64,000 bases of DNA, taken from assembly GCA_037176705.1 (NCBI GenBank), contig CM073886.1, forward strand, positions 15,708,501-15,772,500, read 5' to 3'. Below, in pieces: positions 21,778-32,689 of this stretch (positions are counted from its first letter, which is position 1; each line of letters starts with the position of its first letter). The translations under genes were made by a program, and so were the position numbers. Source of the DNA: Molossus alvarezi. Its lineage: Eukaryota; Chordata; Mammalia; Chiroptera; Molossidae. The notes below the pieces were generated by a model. That model saw only the letters and a program-made list of their open reading frames with translations, did not search any database and was not told where the DNA came from.

Positions 21778-22139
21778 CACCAAAAACCCAGCGACCTCTT
21801 GCTGCATGGGATGACTGTCAATCCACTGAGCCATATCAGCCAGGCTCTGGGACAACTCTTAATTGCTGCAGCAAGTAGGAGAAAAGGATTATATTAGTCA
21901 AAGTTATAATTGGACATGAAAGACCACAAAAAACATTTTCAAAGACTGATGTGTTTGTAGGGGTATCAAAATATTTAAAAAATCATAGCTTTGGAACTAC
22001 AATGGAAAACACTTCTCATTGAAGCTAACATATATTGAATATATTTAGCAAGTGTCATGTGAGTGATGTGCCTTTATATGCCTTCATAGGCTCTTGGATC
22101 CAGACTACCTTTGTGAGAATACTATCCTTATAGTTGACC

Positions 22140-22520
22140 AGTCATATGACACTAGCATGTGATGTATTGACCCACTTATTTGGCCGTGAAAATGAAAAAA
22201 ATTCTAATACATGTGACAATGTGAATAGATAAATCTTGAAAACATGCTAAGTAAAATAAGCCAGACACTAAAGGATAAATATTGTATGATTCCACTTATA
22301 TGAGGTACCTAAAATAGTCAAATTCTTTGAGACAGAAAGTAAAATAGTTATTACTAGTGCCTGGGAGGAGAGGGTAATGGGGAGTTATTATTTAATGGGT
22401 GGAGGTTTCAGTTTGAGATGATGACAAAGTTCTAGAGGTGGATGATGGTGAGAGTTACACAACAATGTGAATGCACTAAAATGGTAGATTTCATATATAT
22501 TTTACTACCTGTCAAAACTT
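22140..22520 (+). repeat. LINE-1 3' UTR (old L1M type)
   Basis: AAAATAAGCCAGACACTAAA, TGTATGATTCCACTTATATG and CACAACAATGTGAATGCACT are diagnostic of mammalian L1 3' ends. Confidence 0.8.
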
Positions 22521-22524
22521 TAAA

Positions 22525-22920
22525 AATGGATATCCTTTTGCTTCATTATTCCATGTCTAGGACTCTAACCTAAGGAAATATTAAACATATACAAAATTGC
22601 ATTACTAGAGGTTCGTTGCACAATTGTTTGTTAAAGCAAGAACTGGAAACCTTAATGTCCATCAACAGAGAAGATAGTAAGTACTATTATGGTACACCCA
22701 TGCTATGGCATACTGTACAGCTGTTAAGACCTATCCAGCCCTGGCTGGTGTGACTTAGTTGGTTGGGTGTCATCCTATGCACAAAAAGGTTGCCCGTTTG
22801 ATTCCTTGTCAGGGCACATGCCCAGGTTGTGGGCCCCATCCCTGGTGTGGGAGTGCAGGAGGCAGCCAATAGAAGTTTTTCACATCAATGTTTCTCTCGC
22901 TCCTTCTAAAAGTAACTATT

Positions 22921-22955
<35 letters not shown>

Positions 22956-23190
22956 TGATTCAGATATTTCAAAGGCACACTGTTATTTTAAAAATCTGAG
23001 AAACTATGTATAGCTTGGTATATACATATAATGAAGACATATATGTATGTAAACATGTATCAGAAAGAGACTGGTAAGATGCACAGCCTACTCTTGTCTA
23101 TAAAAGAGTAGAAGTGAAAGGGTGATAGAAAAATTTCCTATTCTTTGTATACATCTATAGTTTTTGAATTTTGTACAATGACTATTCATG
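22525..23190 (+). repeat. Second old LINE-1 fragment, interrupted by a Ves
   Basis: GTTAAAGCAAGAACTGGAAA, CCTTAATGTCCATCAACAGA and CATGCTATGGCATACTGTAC match an old L1 3' region. It resumes after 22953. Confidence 0.65.
22738..22952 (+). mobile_element. Ves SINE, subtype B
   Basis: AGCCCTGGCTGGTGTGACTT head with a long pure A tail (about 22926-22952), suggesting a fairly recent insertion. Confidence 0.9.
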
Positions 23191-23194
23191 TGTT

Positions 23195-23961
23195 ACTGTT
23201 GTTCTGGTTATCTATTGATGCATAACAAATGCCCCCAAATTCAGTGGTATAAAAACAATCTTTTTTAGTATGCTCATGATTTTGTAGCCAGGATTTTGAG
23301 CAGTTCATAGCAGGGACAACTCATGTCTGCTCCATGACAGAAGCTTCAGCTGAGGTGGCTCAAATGTCTGGAGGTCACTGGAATGGCTATAATTGACCAT
23401 AGTTGTGTGTCTGGGGCCTTAGTACTGGCTATCTGCTAGTAATTCCTTGGTTCCTCTCCCTAAAATGGCTTCTTCACAAATATGTCTGGTGCCTGGGCTG
23501 GGGTGACTAGAACTGGAGATGATTGAGGATCTTTATCCATGAGCATAGGCAGGGCTTCCTCACAGCATGGCAGACTCAAGGTAATCGGACTTTTTAAATG
23601 GTGGCTAGTGTTCCCAGAGCTAGCATTCCAAGATGCCGCAGATGGCAGCTTCAAGACATCTTATTAAGACCCAGAAAGTCACTTCCACTACATTTTATTG
23701 CCTAAGCAGGTCAGCCTAGATTCAGAGGAAGAGGATCAGACACCCCCCTCTTAAAAACAGAAGTAATCAAGCCCTGGCTGGTGTGGCTCAGTTGGTTGAG
23801 TGTTGTCCCAGGGCATATACTCAGGTTTCTGGCTCAATCCTCAGTACAGGGCGTGCAGGAGGCAGCCAACTGATGTTTGTTCGTTTCTTTCTCTCTCTCT
23901 CTCTCTCTCTCTCCTCTCTCTATCCCTCCCTCCCTCTTTTCTCTTCCTTGCTTTCTTTTCC

Positions 23962-24031
<70 letters not shown>

Positions 24032-24115
24032 CCTCTTTCTAAAAAAACATTAGTAAAAATATTTATTTTTAAAAAGAGAATAAAGACATTGCAGCCATTT
24101 TTATCCTGCCTCATT
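23195..24115 (+). repeat. ERVL-type LTR (MLT2-like), interrupted by a Ves
   Basis: TCTGGTTATCTATTGATGCA, CAAATGCCCCCAAATTCAGT and the 3' stretch CAGCCTAGATTCAGAGGAAG follow the order of an ERVL LTR. After the Ves it resumes with GACATTGCAGCCATTTTTAT. No viral coding sequence is seen. Confidence 0.6.
23771..24075 (+). mobile_element. Ves SINE, subtype B, with expanded microsatellite
   Basis: GCCCTGGCTGGTGTGGCTCA head. The usual TC stretch has expanded into (TC)n and a (TTTC)n tract at about 23962-24006. Confidence 0.88.
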
Positions 24116-24415
24116 TAGACGATGTTAAAAATAAAGATTTTTAGTAGGAAATTCAACCTGATCTGTTATTTATAGTTACCTTCACTGAAACAGAGTACAC
24201 CACCTGTTTCATTTCTTTCACTAGTTGTTACAAATGTACAACCTCTTGGAAATTCTGGTTGTTCCCAAGTTTCTTATGCTATTCCTCAAATTAATGTCTA
24301 GATCAGCGCTTCTTAATTTTGGCTGCACATTAGAAATATCTGAGCTTTGGAAAATCCCGATGTCCAGACCAAATACATCAGTATCTCTAGGGATTGGAAC
24401 CTACGTGCTGTGGTC

Positions 24416-25003
24416 TGAATGTTGGTGTCCCCTCAAAATTCATATGTTGAAATACTAATACCTGATGTGATGGTATTGGGAGGTAGGGCCTTTGGGAATT
24501 GCTTTGTCATCAGCATGGAGCCCTCATTAATGGTATTAATCCTCTTATAAGAGACCCCACAGAGCTCCCCAGCCCCTTCCACCATGTGAGGACACAGAGA
24601 TCTGGCAGTCTACATTCTGTAAGAAGGCACTCACTTGACCATACTAGCACTCTGATCTTGAAATTCCAGAAATCAGTACTGTGAAAAACAAATATCGCCC
24701 TGGCCTGTTTGGCTCAGCGGCTAGAGCATCAGCCTGTGGACGAAAGAGTCAAGGGTTCGATTCCGGTCAAGGGCACATACTTTGCTTGCGGTTTGTCCCC
24801 AGCCCTGGTCAGGTCGTGCAGGAGGCAACCAGTTGATCTCTCTCTCACATCTATGTTTGTCTCTCTCCCTTCCTCCCACTCTACCTGATGATAAATGTAA
24901 AAATACCCTCAGGTGAGGATTAAAAAAACAAACAAATATTTGTTGTTTATAAGCTACCCAGGCTGTGGTATGTTGTTATAGCAGACCTAATTAGACTAAG
25001 ACA
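24416..25003 (+). repeat. Solo MLT1-type LTR (ERVL-MaLR)
   Basis: TGGTCTGAATGTTGGTGTCC, AATTCATATGTTGAAATACT, CTTCCACCATGTGAGGACAC and ATTAGACTAAGACA follow the MLT1 LTR from TG to CA. TSD CTACG / CTAGG (one mismatch). It lies inside a hAT element and carries a Ves. Confidence 0.75.
24697..24935 (+). mobile_element. Ves SINE, subtype A (older), inside an LTR
   Basis: GCCCTGGCCTGTTTGGCTCA head. ACAAATAT flanks it on both sides. Confidence 0.9.
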
Positions 25004-25079
25004 CTAGGTTTAGTCAGAACTTTTTAAAGCTCCTGAAGTGATTCTAATGTGCACAAGGCCGAGAACCAATGGTTTAGAA

Positions 25080-26126
25080 TGTTATTAAATTGTTCTAGCA
25101 CTAGTTCTCATTCTAGGGAGAAAAAAAAGTCCCATCTCAGTTGTTAAAAACCTCAGATTTTGGGGCTGATTAAACTGACTATAAGTGCTAAGGCGAGCCC
25201 CAGAGGTGAGCTCTCCTTCCCACTGCATTCCACATCTTTAAAGGGGACTTTAGGAGAGAGAAAGCAGTTTGTCATCTCTGAGATTATTCAGCCCAGATCA
25301 CCAGGCTAGAAATGAGGGTGGATTTCAGGACAGGCACTCATTTCATAATTAAAGACCATAAAATTTCCTGGAGGGCTCATAGGAAGGTTTTTTAGGAATG
25401 TGAAGGTGACTGCAAGTGCAGGAGGGAAAAGCATAAATTCTCTCAACCCCCACCATATTGTGAGCCCCCTGGGAGCTGATTCACATCTATTTCTTTATTT
25501 CTATCTAGACAATATCCTCATCACACTGTGAAAGAATCCATGGCGATTCTGGAAGGCCACAATTGCAAAAATCTTAATGTGACCCCTTGCAGGTTTTCTC
25601 TGCTTTCAAGAAGACAACTATGGCTTCTTAGGGAGAACTATCTTAGCTAGAGAAGGGGATGAGTTCTCTCCCAGGTCCTTTAGCCTTCTATTTTTACTGC
25701 CAGCATTAACAGCTAAGCAGCTATTAACTCTTTATAAAATCCACAGTGTGTTTTTTTTTTTTTTTAACTTTTAACAGATAAGAGGAAGTAAACCAACCAA
25801 CTCAGGGAGGCAGAACGAGAAGCAACCCAAATTCTTTTCTCTCACTTCCTCTTCACACAAGCACAAAGGATGCTTCCAAACATGTAAAAATATTTGAGAC
25901 ATCCAAGGCTATTTTAGATTTGTTGTCCTACAAATAGAGCCTTTGTTTTCTAGAGCCTTAGGATGCTTAATAAGGTTTATCAAATATAGGTCAATAAGAA
26001 AACCTAAATGAACTTTCAAAGCAGAAATAGAATCACTCTCATTTTCTAATCAATGCAATTAAAAAACTTAAATTTTCTTGACCAAATTAACCAGTTGACA
26101 ACTCTTGGCTCAAAGATTAAGTAAAC
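25080..26126. other. Intergenic DNA; nothing recognised
   Basis: About 1 kb of unique-looking AT-rich sequence with a T tract near 25749-25765. No coding frame or RNA gene is seen. Confidence 0.4.
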
Positions 26127-26135
26127 TAAAACTGT

Positions 26136-26330
26136 GCCCAGCTGGTGTGGCTCAGTGGTTGAGCATTGATCCATGCACCAAGAGGTCGCCAGTTCGATTC
26201 CTGGTCAGGCACATGCCCAATGGGGGTCATGCAGGAGGCAACCAACTGATGTTCTCTTTCATCAATGTTTCTATCTCTCTCCCGTCCTCTCTCTCTCAAA
26301 TCAATAAAGAAAAATTATTTTTAAAAAAAC
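26136..26330 (+). mobile_element. Ves SINE, subtype B, first of a serial pair
   Basis: CCCAGCTGGTGTGGCTCAGT head. AAACTGT lies before it, between it and the next Ves, and after that one. Confidence 0.88.
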
Positions 26331-26341
26331 AAACTGTAATT

Positions 26342-26586
26342 GCCCTGGCCAGTTTGACTCAGCAGTTAGAGCACTGGCCCACAGACCAGAGAGCCCCAGA
26401 TTCAGTTCCTGCTAAGGGCATGTACCCTGGTTGCAGTTTGTCCCCGGCTTGTTGGGGTTGTGTGGTTGGCAACCAGTCAATGGGTCTCTCTCATATCAAT
26501 GTTTCTCTCTCTCTTCCTCCCTCTCTCCCTCCCACTCTATCTGAAGATAAATGCAAACATGTCCTCAGGTGAAGGTAAAACAAAAC
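26342..26586 (+). mobile_element. Ves SINE, subtype A, second of a serial pair
   Basis: Flanked by AAACTGTAAT on both sides, and follows a subtype B copy with a related target. Confidence 0.92.
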
Positions 26587-26654
26587 AAAACTGTAATGAC
26601 AAATTATTCTGAAATAATCAATAAGGAAACTATTCTATATAAAAATTATGGGAT

Positions 26655-26769
26655 GCCCTGGCTAATTTGGCTCAGCAGTTGAGCATCGACCTGCGGACCA
26701 GAGTCCCGGGTTCGGTTCCTGTTAGGGGCACGTATCACAAAAAAAAAACACAAAAAAAACAAAACAAAA
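26655..26769 (+). mobile_element. Short head-only Ves with A-rich tail
   Basis: The head (GCCCTGGCTAATTTGGCTCA to GGGCACGTAT) goes directly into an A-rich tail. The body, TC run and hairpin are missing. Confidence 0.8.
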
Positions 26770-26862
26770 GAGGATATCGCCAAAGCTATACTTAGAGGAA
26801 AAGTCATAACCTTAAATGCTTTCATCATTAAACAACAAAGACTAGAAGCAAAATACACTTAT
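26770..26862 (+). repeat. LINE-1 ORF2 fragment
   Basis: ATCGCCAAAGCTATACTTAG, AAGTCATAACCTTAAATGCT and TTAAACAACAAAGACTAGAA resemble a short piece of L1 ORF2. It has no coding capacity. Confidence 0.5.
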
Positions 26863-27309
26863 ATATACTGAGTTTATTTGTATAGAGCCTGCATTTAAAT
26901 GTTTCACTTAATCTTTGTAATACTTATGAGGGGGCACTGTTTCTTGCCCTTCTCTCTTCAAAATTGTCAGTATAACTAGGCATATCCATTGCAATGTTCT
27001 ATATTTCTTGATGCTACAAACACTTACTAATGTTTAATATGTACAGAGCACTTTAAGGGATGAAGATATAAATAATAATGTTCTCTAACCTGTAAAACTT
27101 ATGTGTGATGTTGATATATGCATATTGTTAGGGCAGAGGAGGACACAGGTCATAGTATGATCACAACTAACCCTCCCAGCTAAGGTGAACTGTTAAGTGC
27201 TAAAAATGAGGCCTAAACAAAGCAACTGGTGACCCAGAAGAAAGTGATTCTGACTTGGGGTGGGTCATGAGTCATTTGCAGTGCTTGTTGCCATAATTCA
27301 GGGCCTGCA

Positions 27310-27640
27310 TCACGAAGATCTTTTGTTGCTATTTTGTTTGCTTTTGTTTCTTCTCTCAAAATAGTTTCTTAGTAGTGGAACTGCTTGATCCAAGAGGAGA
27401 AACACTTTAAGATTCTTCAAACACACTGTCAAATTGCTTTCCATAAAATGTAATACATTCATAGGGTCTCTCCCCTGTGTGAAGGCACTGGTGTCTATAA
27501 AGGTCTGAGAAGGAAGTTTTTCCCACAGCCAGGGCACTTGTAACTTTCCTCTTCTGAATGAAACTTCTGGTGCAGTGCTCATTAAGTTCAACGTTCACAG
27601 GTTCTTCTAGGTTGACGTTCTCCAGGTTTTCTTACTATAG
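27310..27640 (-). pseudogene. Decayed C2H2 zinc-finger fragment
   Basis: The minus strand encodes the finger linker HTGERPYEC preceded by LYRHQCLH. A frame-shifted CPGCGK-like half finger lies just before it and FYGKQFDSVFEES after it. Stops and shifts interrupt the reading (a frame change near 27540, a stop at 27407-27409). The order Cys pair, HxxxxH, TGERPYEC is that of KRAB zinc-finger genes. It is far from the intact zinc-finger genes here and is best read as the relic of a retrocopy or a dead cluster member. The parent gene is not identifiable by eye. Confidence 0.6.
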
Positions 27641-28185
27641 AGTGGTTATGATGATTTATAAGCTTTGCTAAATCTGGGGATTTCCACATTGATTTTCTAA
27701 ACATTTTTAGTCTTTTTTTTTTTTTTTTTTTTGTAAAACAGATCATGGAGAGCATTCCCCTCTAAAGGAACAATGAATGGATGCAGAGTATCCAGTTTTT
27801 TTCTGTTTCTGTTTTCTCTCCTAACCTCAAAACTTGAGAGAAGAAATAGAATTTGAACACATTACCCTGTTCCAAGGAGAAAGAGGGGGGAGAAAAAGTT
27901 TTATTAAACCAGTAATGGGATGACAGAAACACCTGTGTAGATCCCAAAGCTTTTACTCCAATTAAGGACTATTTCTTTTCTTTCTTCCTTTGTATCTAAT
28001 GAACACTCACCTATTTTAAAGTCAAATAAATGTTTCATTTCTTTGGAATCTTTCAGTCTCTTCACCCATATCATATCTCTGTGCTCTGTTAAGAAGCTCA
28101 GGCCAGGGTGTGCTACTGGATATCCTGGTCATAAGAAAGACTGGAAGCATGATATTTGAATCACTACCAATTTTTCCTGAATTCA

Positions 28186-28430
28186 GCCCTGGCCGGTTTG
28201 GCTCAGCGGTTGGAGCGTTGGCCTGCGGTACAGAGAGACCCGGGTTCGGTTCCCGCTAAGGGCACGTACTTCGGTTGCAGTTTGTCCCCGGCCCTGGTTG
28301 GTCGTGCGGGTGGCAGCCACTCGATGTGTCCCTTCACATCGATGTTTCTCTCTCTCTCTCTCTCCCTCCCACTCTATCTGAACAAAAAATGGAAAAATGT
28401 TCTCGGGTGAGGATTAAAAAAAAAAAAAAA
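28186..28430 (+). mobile_element. Young Ves SINE, subtype A
   Basis: Nearly perfect consensus with a perfect 16-bp TSD TTTTTCCTGAATTCAG on both sides. Confidence 0.96.
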
Positions 28431-28772
28431 TTTTTCCTGAATTCAGGCTGATTTCTGGGGCAGACAGCTATTTCCTTCTCAGGATTATTTCACATGGAGC
28501 CTCTGTCAGGCAGTTTTTCAATATCAGAACAAGACCAAAATGAGGGAAAAGCTCCTTTTGTACTTAATTCAATGCTATTGTCCTCACATATGAGTGAATT
28601 TTGCATTAAAGTAATGCACTAAATTAGTTTTACATCATCTTTTAATATTTTAATAATACAATTATCTAAGTTAAGTTACTGAATTCCAAGAGAAGATCGA
28701 GAGAGGTAAAAGTGGGAGTTTGGAACCATGCTCTGGATTAATTTCAGTTAAGAGATTTTCAAATAAAAATTG

Positions 28773-29017
28773 GGCCCTGGCCAGTTTGGCTCAGAGGTTA
28801 GAGCATCAGCCTGCAGTCCAGAGAGACCCGGGTTCGGTTCCCGCTAAGGGCGCGTACCTCGGTTGCAGTTTGTCCCCGGCCCTGGTTGGGTCGTGTGTGT
28901 GGCAGCAACTCAATGTGTCCCTTTCATGTCGATATTTCTCTCTCTCTCTCTCTCTTTCCCTCCCACTCTATCTGAACAAAAATGAAAAAATGTCCTCGGG
29001 TGAGGATAAAAAAAAAA
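28773..29017 (+). mobile_element. Ves SINE, subtype A
   Basis: Near-consensus copy ending CTCGGGTGAGGATAAAAAAA. No clear TSD found. Confidence 0.93.
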
Positions 29018-29341
29018 GGTATCTGAACTGGGTTGGTTGGTTCAGCAAAATCTGTCTTTATATGTTTCTGCTGAAGTCTAGAAGTGGATTATATCTTGAA
29101 ATTAACCAAAATAACTACCTAATAGTGTTTCTAGCAATGTAAAGACAACCAGTAAGATTTTCTCTGCCTTAATTTCCCTCCACGTCCTATCATTCCTTCC
29201 CTCACTGAGACCAGTTATGGTTTGCACCCTTTTCATGTGTCCCTTCTGCTCCCTCCTCTCCTCTGACAAAGTTTAGTGATCTGCAATAACACGTGGGTTG
29301 GTAAATAGTGATTTAAGATACAAATAGAGTAAAATGTTTAA

Positions 29342-29393
29342 ATATTAACATTAACAAACAATATTAGCAAGTTACTTTGGTTAATGTTAATAT
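29342..29393. repeat. Inverted repeat, 14-bp arms
   Basis: ATATTAACATTAAC (29342-29355) is the exact reverse complement of 29380-29393, with a 24-nt loop. It is AT-rich and may be chance. Confidence 0.7.
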
Positions 29394-29618
29394 GAAGGAA
29401 AATTTAAATTCCAAAACATCTTATCAAAATATAGGAAGTGGAGCAAAATGCCTTATTTTATATCTTCATGGAGAAAAGGCAATAATTTAAGATTAATAAA
29501 AATAACATGCATTTCAAATAAAATGCCATTTGTAGTCACTATTTTGTTTATCATTGGAATTTCAAAGCTAAGAGTGGGATCAAAGAGTAATGTGGTACAC
29601 TTAAAAATAAACCCTAAG

Positions 29619-29849
29619 CCCAGCCAGTGTGGCTTAGTGGATTGAGCATCGTCCCACGCACAGAAAAGTCGCTGGTTTGATTCCTGGTCAGGGTGCATGC
29701 CCAGGTTGTGGGCTCAATCCCCAGTGTGGGGAATGCAGGAGGCAGCAAATCAATGTTTCCCTCTCATCAATGTTTCTCTCTCTCCCCCTCTGCCTTCCTC
29801 TCTATCTATAAAGATCAATAAAAATATTTTTTAAAATAAAATAAACAAA
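29619..29849 (+). mobile_element. Ves SINE, subtype B
   Basis: CCCAGCCAGTGTGGCTTAGT head, A/T-rich tail and TSD AACCCTAAG. Confidence 0.9.
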
Positions 29850-30956
29850 CCCTAAGACATAGATCACTGAAGAGCTATATTCAAGTAAACTGGTAAGAAA
29901 CCAAAACTGGGGAAAGAAACAAACAGCAAAAGCTTAGAGTGGCAGAAGCCTGGAGGCAGAATATCCTAAGGTAAGCAGCATTTCAGAAAGACCCAGTTAA
30001 TCACTTGTCTGCTCCTACACCAAAGAGAATAGACTTGAAAGTCTTAACACTAGAGTTCATCAAATGTTCATTTGAAAACCAGGCACAGACAACTGCCCAC
30101 CTCAGTGCAAGGGAATAATAAGATGTAGGTTAACTGAAAATAGTTCTAGTGACAGAATCTAGTACTCATGAGAATTAAGACCAGGAGTAGTAGGAGTTAT
30201 TTATGAGATTAAAATTTGTTTTACTCTGTAATAATCAAGGAACCACCTACAGCTGAGGACAAGAAGGAATAAGAGTAGAGTCAACAGTGGTTACAAGAAG
30301 GTGTACTTACCTCCCTTAACTTTTCACCAAAACCCTAAAGTAGTGGCTCATAAACTTTTTGGTGATTTTAGAGAACTCGATGAAAGCCACAGATCCACAT
30401 CCTAGAAAATACACATACACATGCAATTCTTCATACATTATAAAAATGTTTACAGAATCTCTAAATCTATCCACGTGACCCTCTAGAATTTTATTGGCCA
30501 ATGGGGTAGCCAGAAGGCAGCACTTAGCAATACTAGCTGCACTTTAAGTGCTCAGTAGTCAACATTGCATTACGTTCTATTGAACAGTGCTGCTCCAAAA
30601 TTTCATGGACCCTAGGTTAAGAACTTCGGTCCCAAGTGAACCCCCATAGATATGCTGGCCTGTAACCCCACTCTCAAATACCAGCTATTTTCTGTCTGAA
30701 TATAAATGGGCCTCAAAGAAATGGTGGAGGAAAGTAACAGTAATTTTGAATAATTCTGAAAGTCTATCTAGCTTTAAGTACCCATTAACAATCTAAAATC
30801 AAAAGGAATTTACATAGCAAATGATTCATCCTTCATTCTTCCCATCTCAAGATATGTGTAGTTTTGCAAACATTCCCATGCATGTCCTGCATTAATAATC
30901 CAAGTGGCTTTTCTATGAGATAGGGTCAAGCTTCAGGAATTTTCTGTGCACTAATA
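29850..30956. other. Intergenic DNA with a possible old hAT fragment
   Basis: Mostly unique sequence. Around 30340-30480 (AAAGTAGTGGCTCATAAACT, GATGAAAGCCACAGATCCAC) it recalls a mammal-wide hAT repeat. No gene is seen. Confidence 0.35.
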
Positions 30957-31140
30957 ACAGGCAATATTCATTGAGTTCACACTCAGTGCTAGGTAACATC
31001 CTACATGTTAGCTCATTTAATCCTCATCCAATGTTATAAAACGGGTATAGAATTATCCCCTCAAAACTGATGAGGGGACTGAGGTTTGGGGCTTAGTGAG
31101 ATCTAATAACGTATCTGAGATGACTTAGTAGATGCCAGAA
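30957..31140 (+). repeat. MIR SINE
   Basis: CTCATTTAATCCTCATCCAA and GATGAGGGGACTGAGG are MIR core sequences in the right order. Confidence 0.75.
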
Positions 31141-31404
31141 AACTGGTTATAAGGTTAGAATCTACATTCTAAAATATAAATCTCTAAAACATGAAAACGT
31201 TCTTAGAGGACTCTGGGGTCACAAAGTTTTCTGAAATGGACTTATACCTGCCAGTGCACCTAAGCCTCTAGATCTGCATTTGCTACAACAGCTTGAAGAC
31301 CTGACCTTTCCCCTGGAGTGGAACAAGAAAACACACACACACAAAACTCAGGACTCTTTCTCTGGGTCCTCGTATCACCCTTTACCATCATGGTAGCTTT
31401 AACT

Positions 31405-31565
31405 TCAGCGACCGTCTAGCTGTGTGACTCTGGCAAGTGACTTAATTGACACTTGGTGATGTTATCTGTAATATGGGCGTGATAATAGCGTATACTTCCT
31501 ACAGTTTTGTTTGCTGTGAGGATCCGGTTGCATGTAAGCAGGCGCTCAAAACATGGTACTGGCTG
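31405..31565 (+). repeat. MIR SINE fragment
   Basis: CTAGCTGTGTGACTCTGGCA, TTATCTGTAATATGGGCGTG and GCGCTCAAAACATGGTACTG follow the 3' half of MIR. Confidence 0.65.
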
Positions 31566-31620
31566 TCACAATTCACTCCTGTTACGCTTCTATCTCCTGC
31601 GCCCACGGGCCTGACCGTTG

Positions 31621-31748
31621 CTGGAGAAAATGGAGAAGCTGGGCGATCTTTGGCCATGGACAATGCTGGAGGGAATGATAAGCTGGGTGATCTTTGGCCA
31701 TGGACAATGCCGGAGAGAATGGAGAAGCTGAGCGATCCTTGACCATGG
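31621..31748 (+). repeat. 45-bp tandem repeat (about 2.9 copies) upstream of ZNF263
   Basis: Units at 31621-31665, 31666-31709 and 31710-31748 share GAATGGAGAAGCTG(G)GCGAT and CTTTGGCCATGGACAATG. Each unit carries one GGCCATGG or a close variant. It lies just before the CpG-rich upstream region of ZNF263. Confidence 0.85.
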
Positions 31749-31849
31749 CTGGGCCACCCTCGCCTCACCGGCACAAAGCATTGAATTGCTCCGCCAGGAA
31801 ACTGACCCTCGGAGTTTGCTTCCATTCACCCTTCACCATGAAAGTTCAC

Positions 31850-32330
31850 GGCAGACCTAGGAGGGAGATAAGATCCCGCCCCCGCAGGGCTGGGCAATGA
31901 ACAACACGTCCTGGAAAAGTTTAAAATTCGGTTTAAAATCGGAAGGCGGTGGCGCGGGGCCGAGTCCCTAGCGGCTCTCCGGCCGCCCAAAGCAAGATCC
32001 TGGCAGGTCAAGGGACCGCTGCCGGCTACCAGCCCCAAAGCCTCAGTACCGCGGAGTATTCACGGTTCCACCGCACCACGTTCGGCCGGTTGGGGCACCG
32101 CCCCGAGCGCGGGCTCAGGCGTAGTCACGTGCCGTACCACCCACGGCATCTCCCGGCAGGCCCGGCCGGAACGCTGACCTAGGCGGGGCGGCTCCCTGCC
32201 TGTCCTTTCGGAGACGCCGAGCTGGCGAGGGGATCGCGGCTCCTGAGCCTCCGATACCGTTGGGGCAGATGGCTCCCACTCCTGGAACTCTAAGTTACTG
32301 GAGCGGATGGAGACCGCCTTTAAATCGTTA
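31850..32330. promoter_or_regulatory. CpG-rich segment upstream of ZNF263
   Basis: High CpG density with a GTCACGTG E-box (about 32124-32131) and a GGCGGGGCGG GC box (about 32183). It is separated from the proximal ZNF263 promoter by about 350 bp of lower CpG content, so it may be an alternative or divergent promoter. No protein is recognised on either strand. Confidence 0.5.
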
Positions 32331-32689
32331 TGAACCGGCAATGTCTTTCAAACTTCTGGTGGGGTAGGAGTGTTAATTCCGATTTTCGAGCCCACCCCGA
32401 CACTCTAACGCATTGATCTCGCGTGGCTCGAGGGTTTGCATCTTAGCTTTCCGGGGAATTCTGACCCGGCAGCCAGCCAGTCATACCCGTTTTGGGATCA
32501 TTTTTTACAAATCGAATTAGCGAACCCATCCCCTCCCTTGGCCAACCGCGGGAACCTCTCGCTGCTTGCCGGGAGACCCCGCCTCTCCTCTCGAATTGGC
32601 CACTCGCTTGTCCCGTCCCTGTAGATAAATCTCTCTGGTTGGTTGGCGGTGAATCTGTGGCAAGATCTGGTTCAATGGGCGCTATAGTT

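Larger units (their letters stand above)
21129..21846 (-). mobile_element. Ves SINE, subtype B, host of two nested Ves copies
   Basis: Outer reverse copy 21129-21295, resumed at 21785-21846 (GCGACCTCTTGCTGCATGGG to ATATCAGCCAGGCT). Outer flanks GGGAACAATT / GGGACAACTC look like an aged TSD. Confidence 0.88.
24304..25078 (+). repeat. MER5-like hAT element split by an LTR
   Basis: CAGCGCTTCTTAATTTTGGC (24304-24415) and TAATGTGCACAAGGCCGAGA...CCAATG (25004-25078) are the two ends of one MER5A/B-like element. The intervening DNA is an LTR. Confidence 0.6.

Noticed and set aside
24416..25003. Retroviral coding sequence near the LTRs
   Set aside because: Only solo LTRs are visible; no gag, pol or env similarity appears anywhere in the window.
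28186..28260. tRNA genes at Ves heads
   Set aside because: The heads have A- and B-box-like sequences from their tRNA ancestor but cannot fold into a complete cloverleaf with a proper anticodon arm.
32060..32341. 93-aa minus-strand frame in the upstream ZNF263 CpG block
   Set aside because: Composition-driven; no family match and no splice or start context that stands out.
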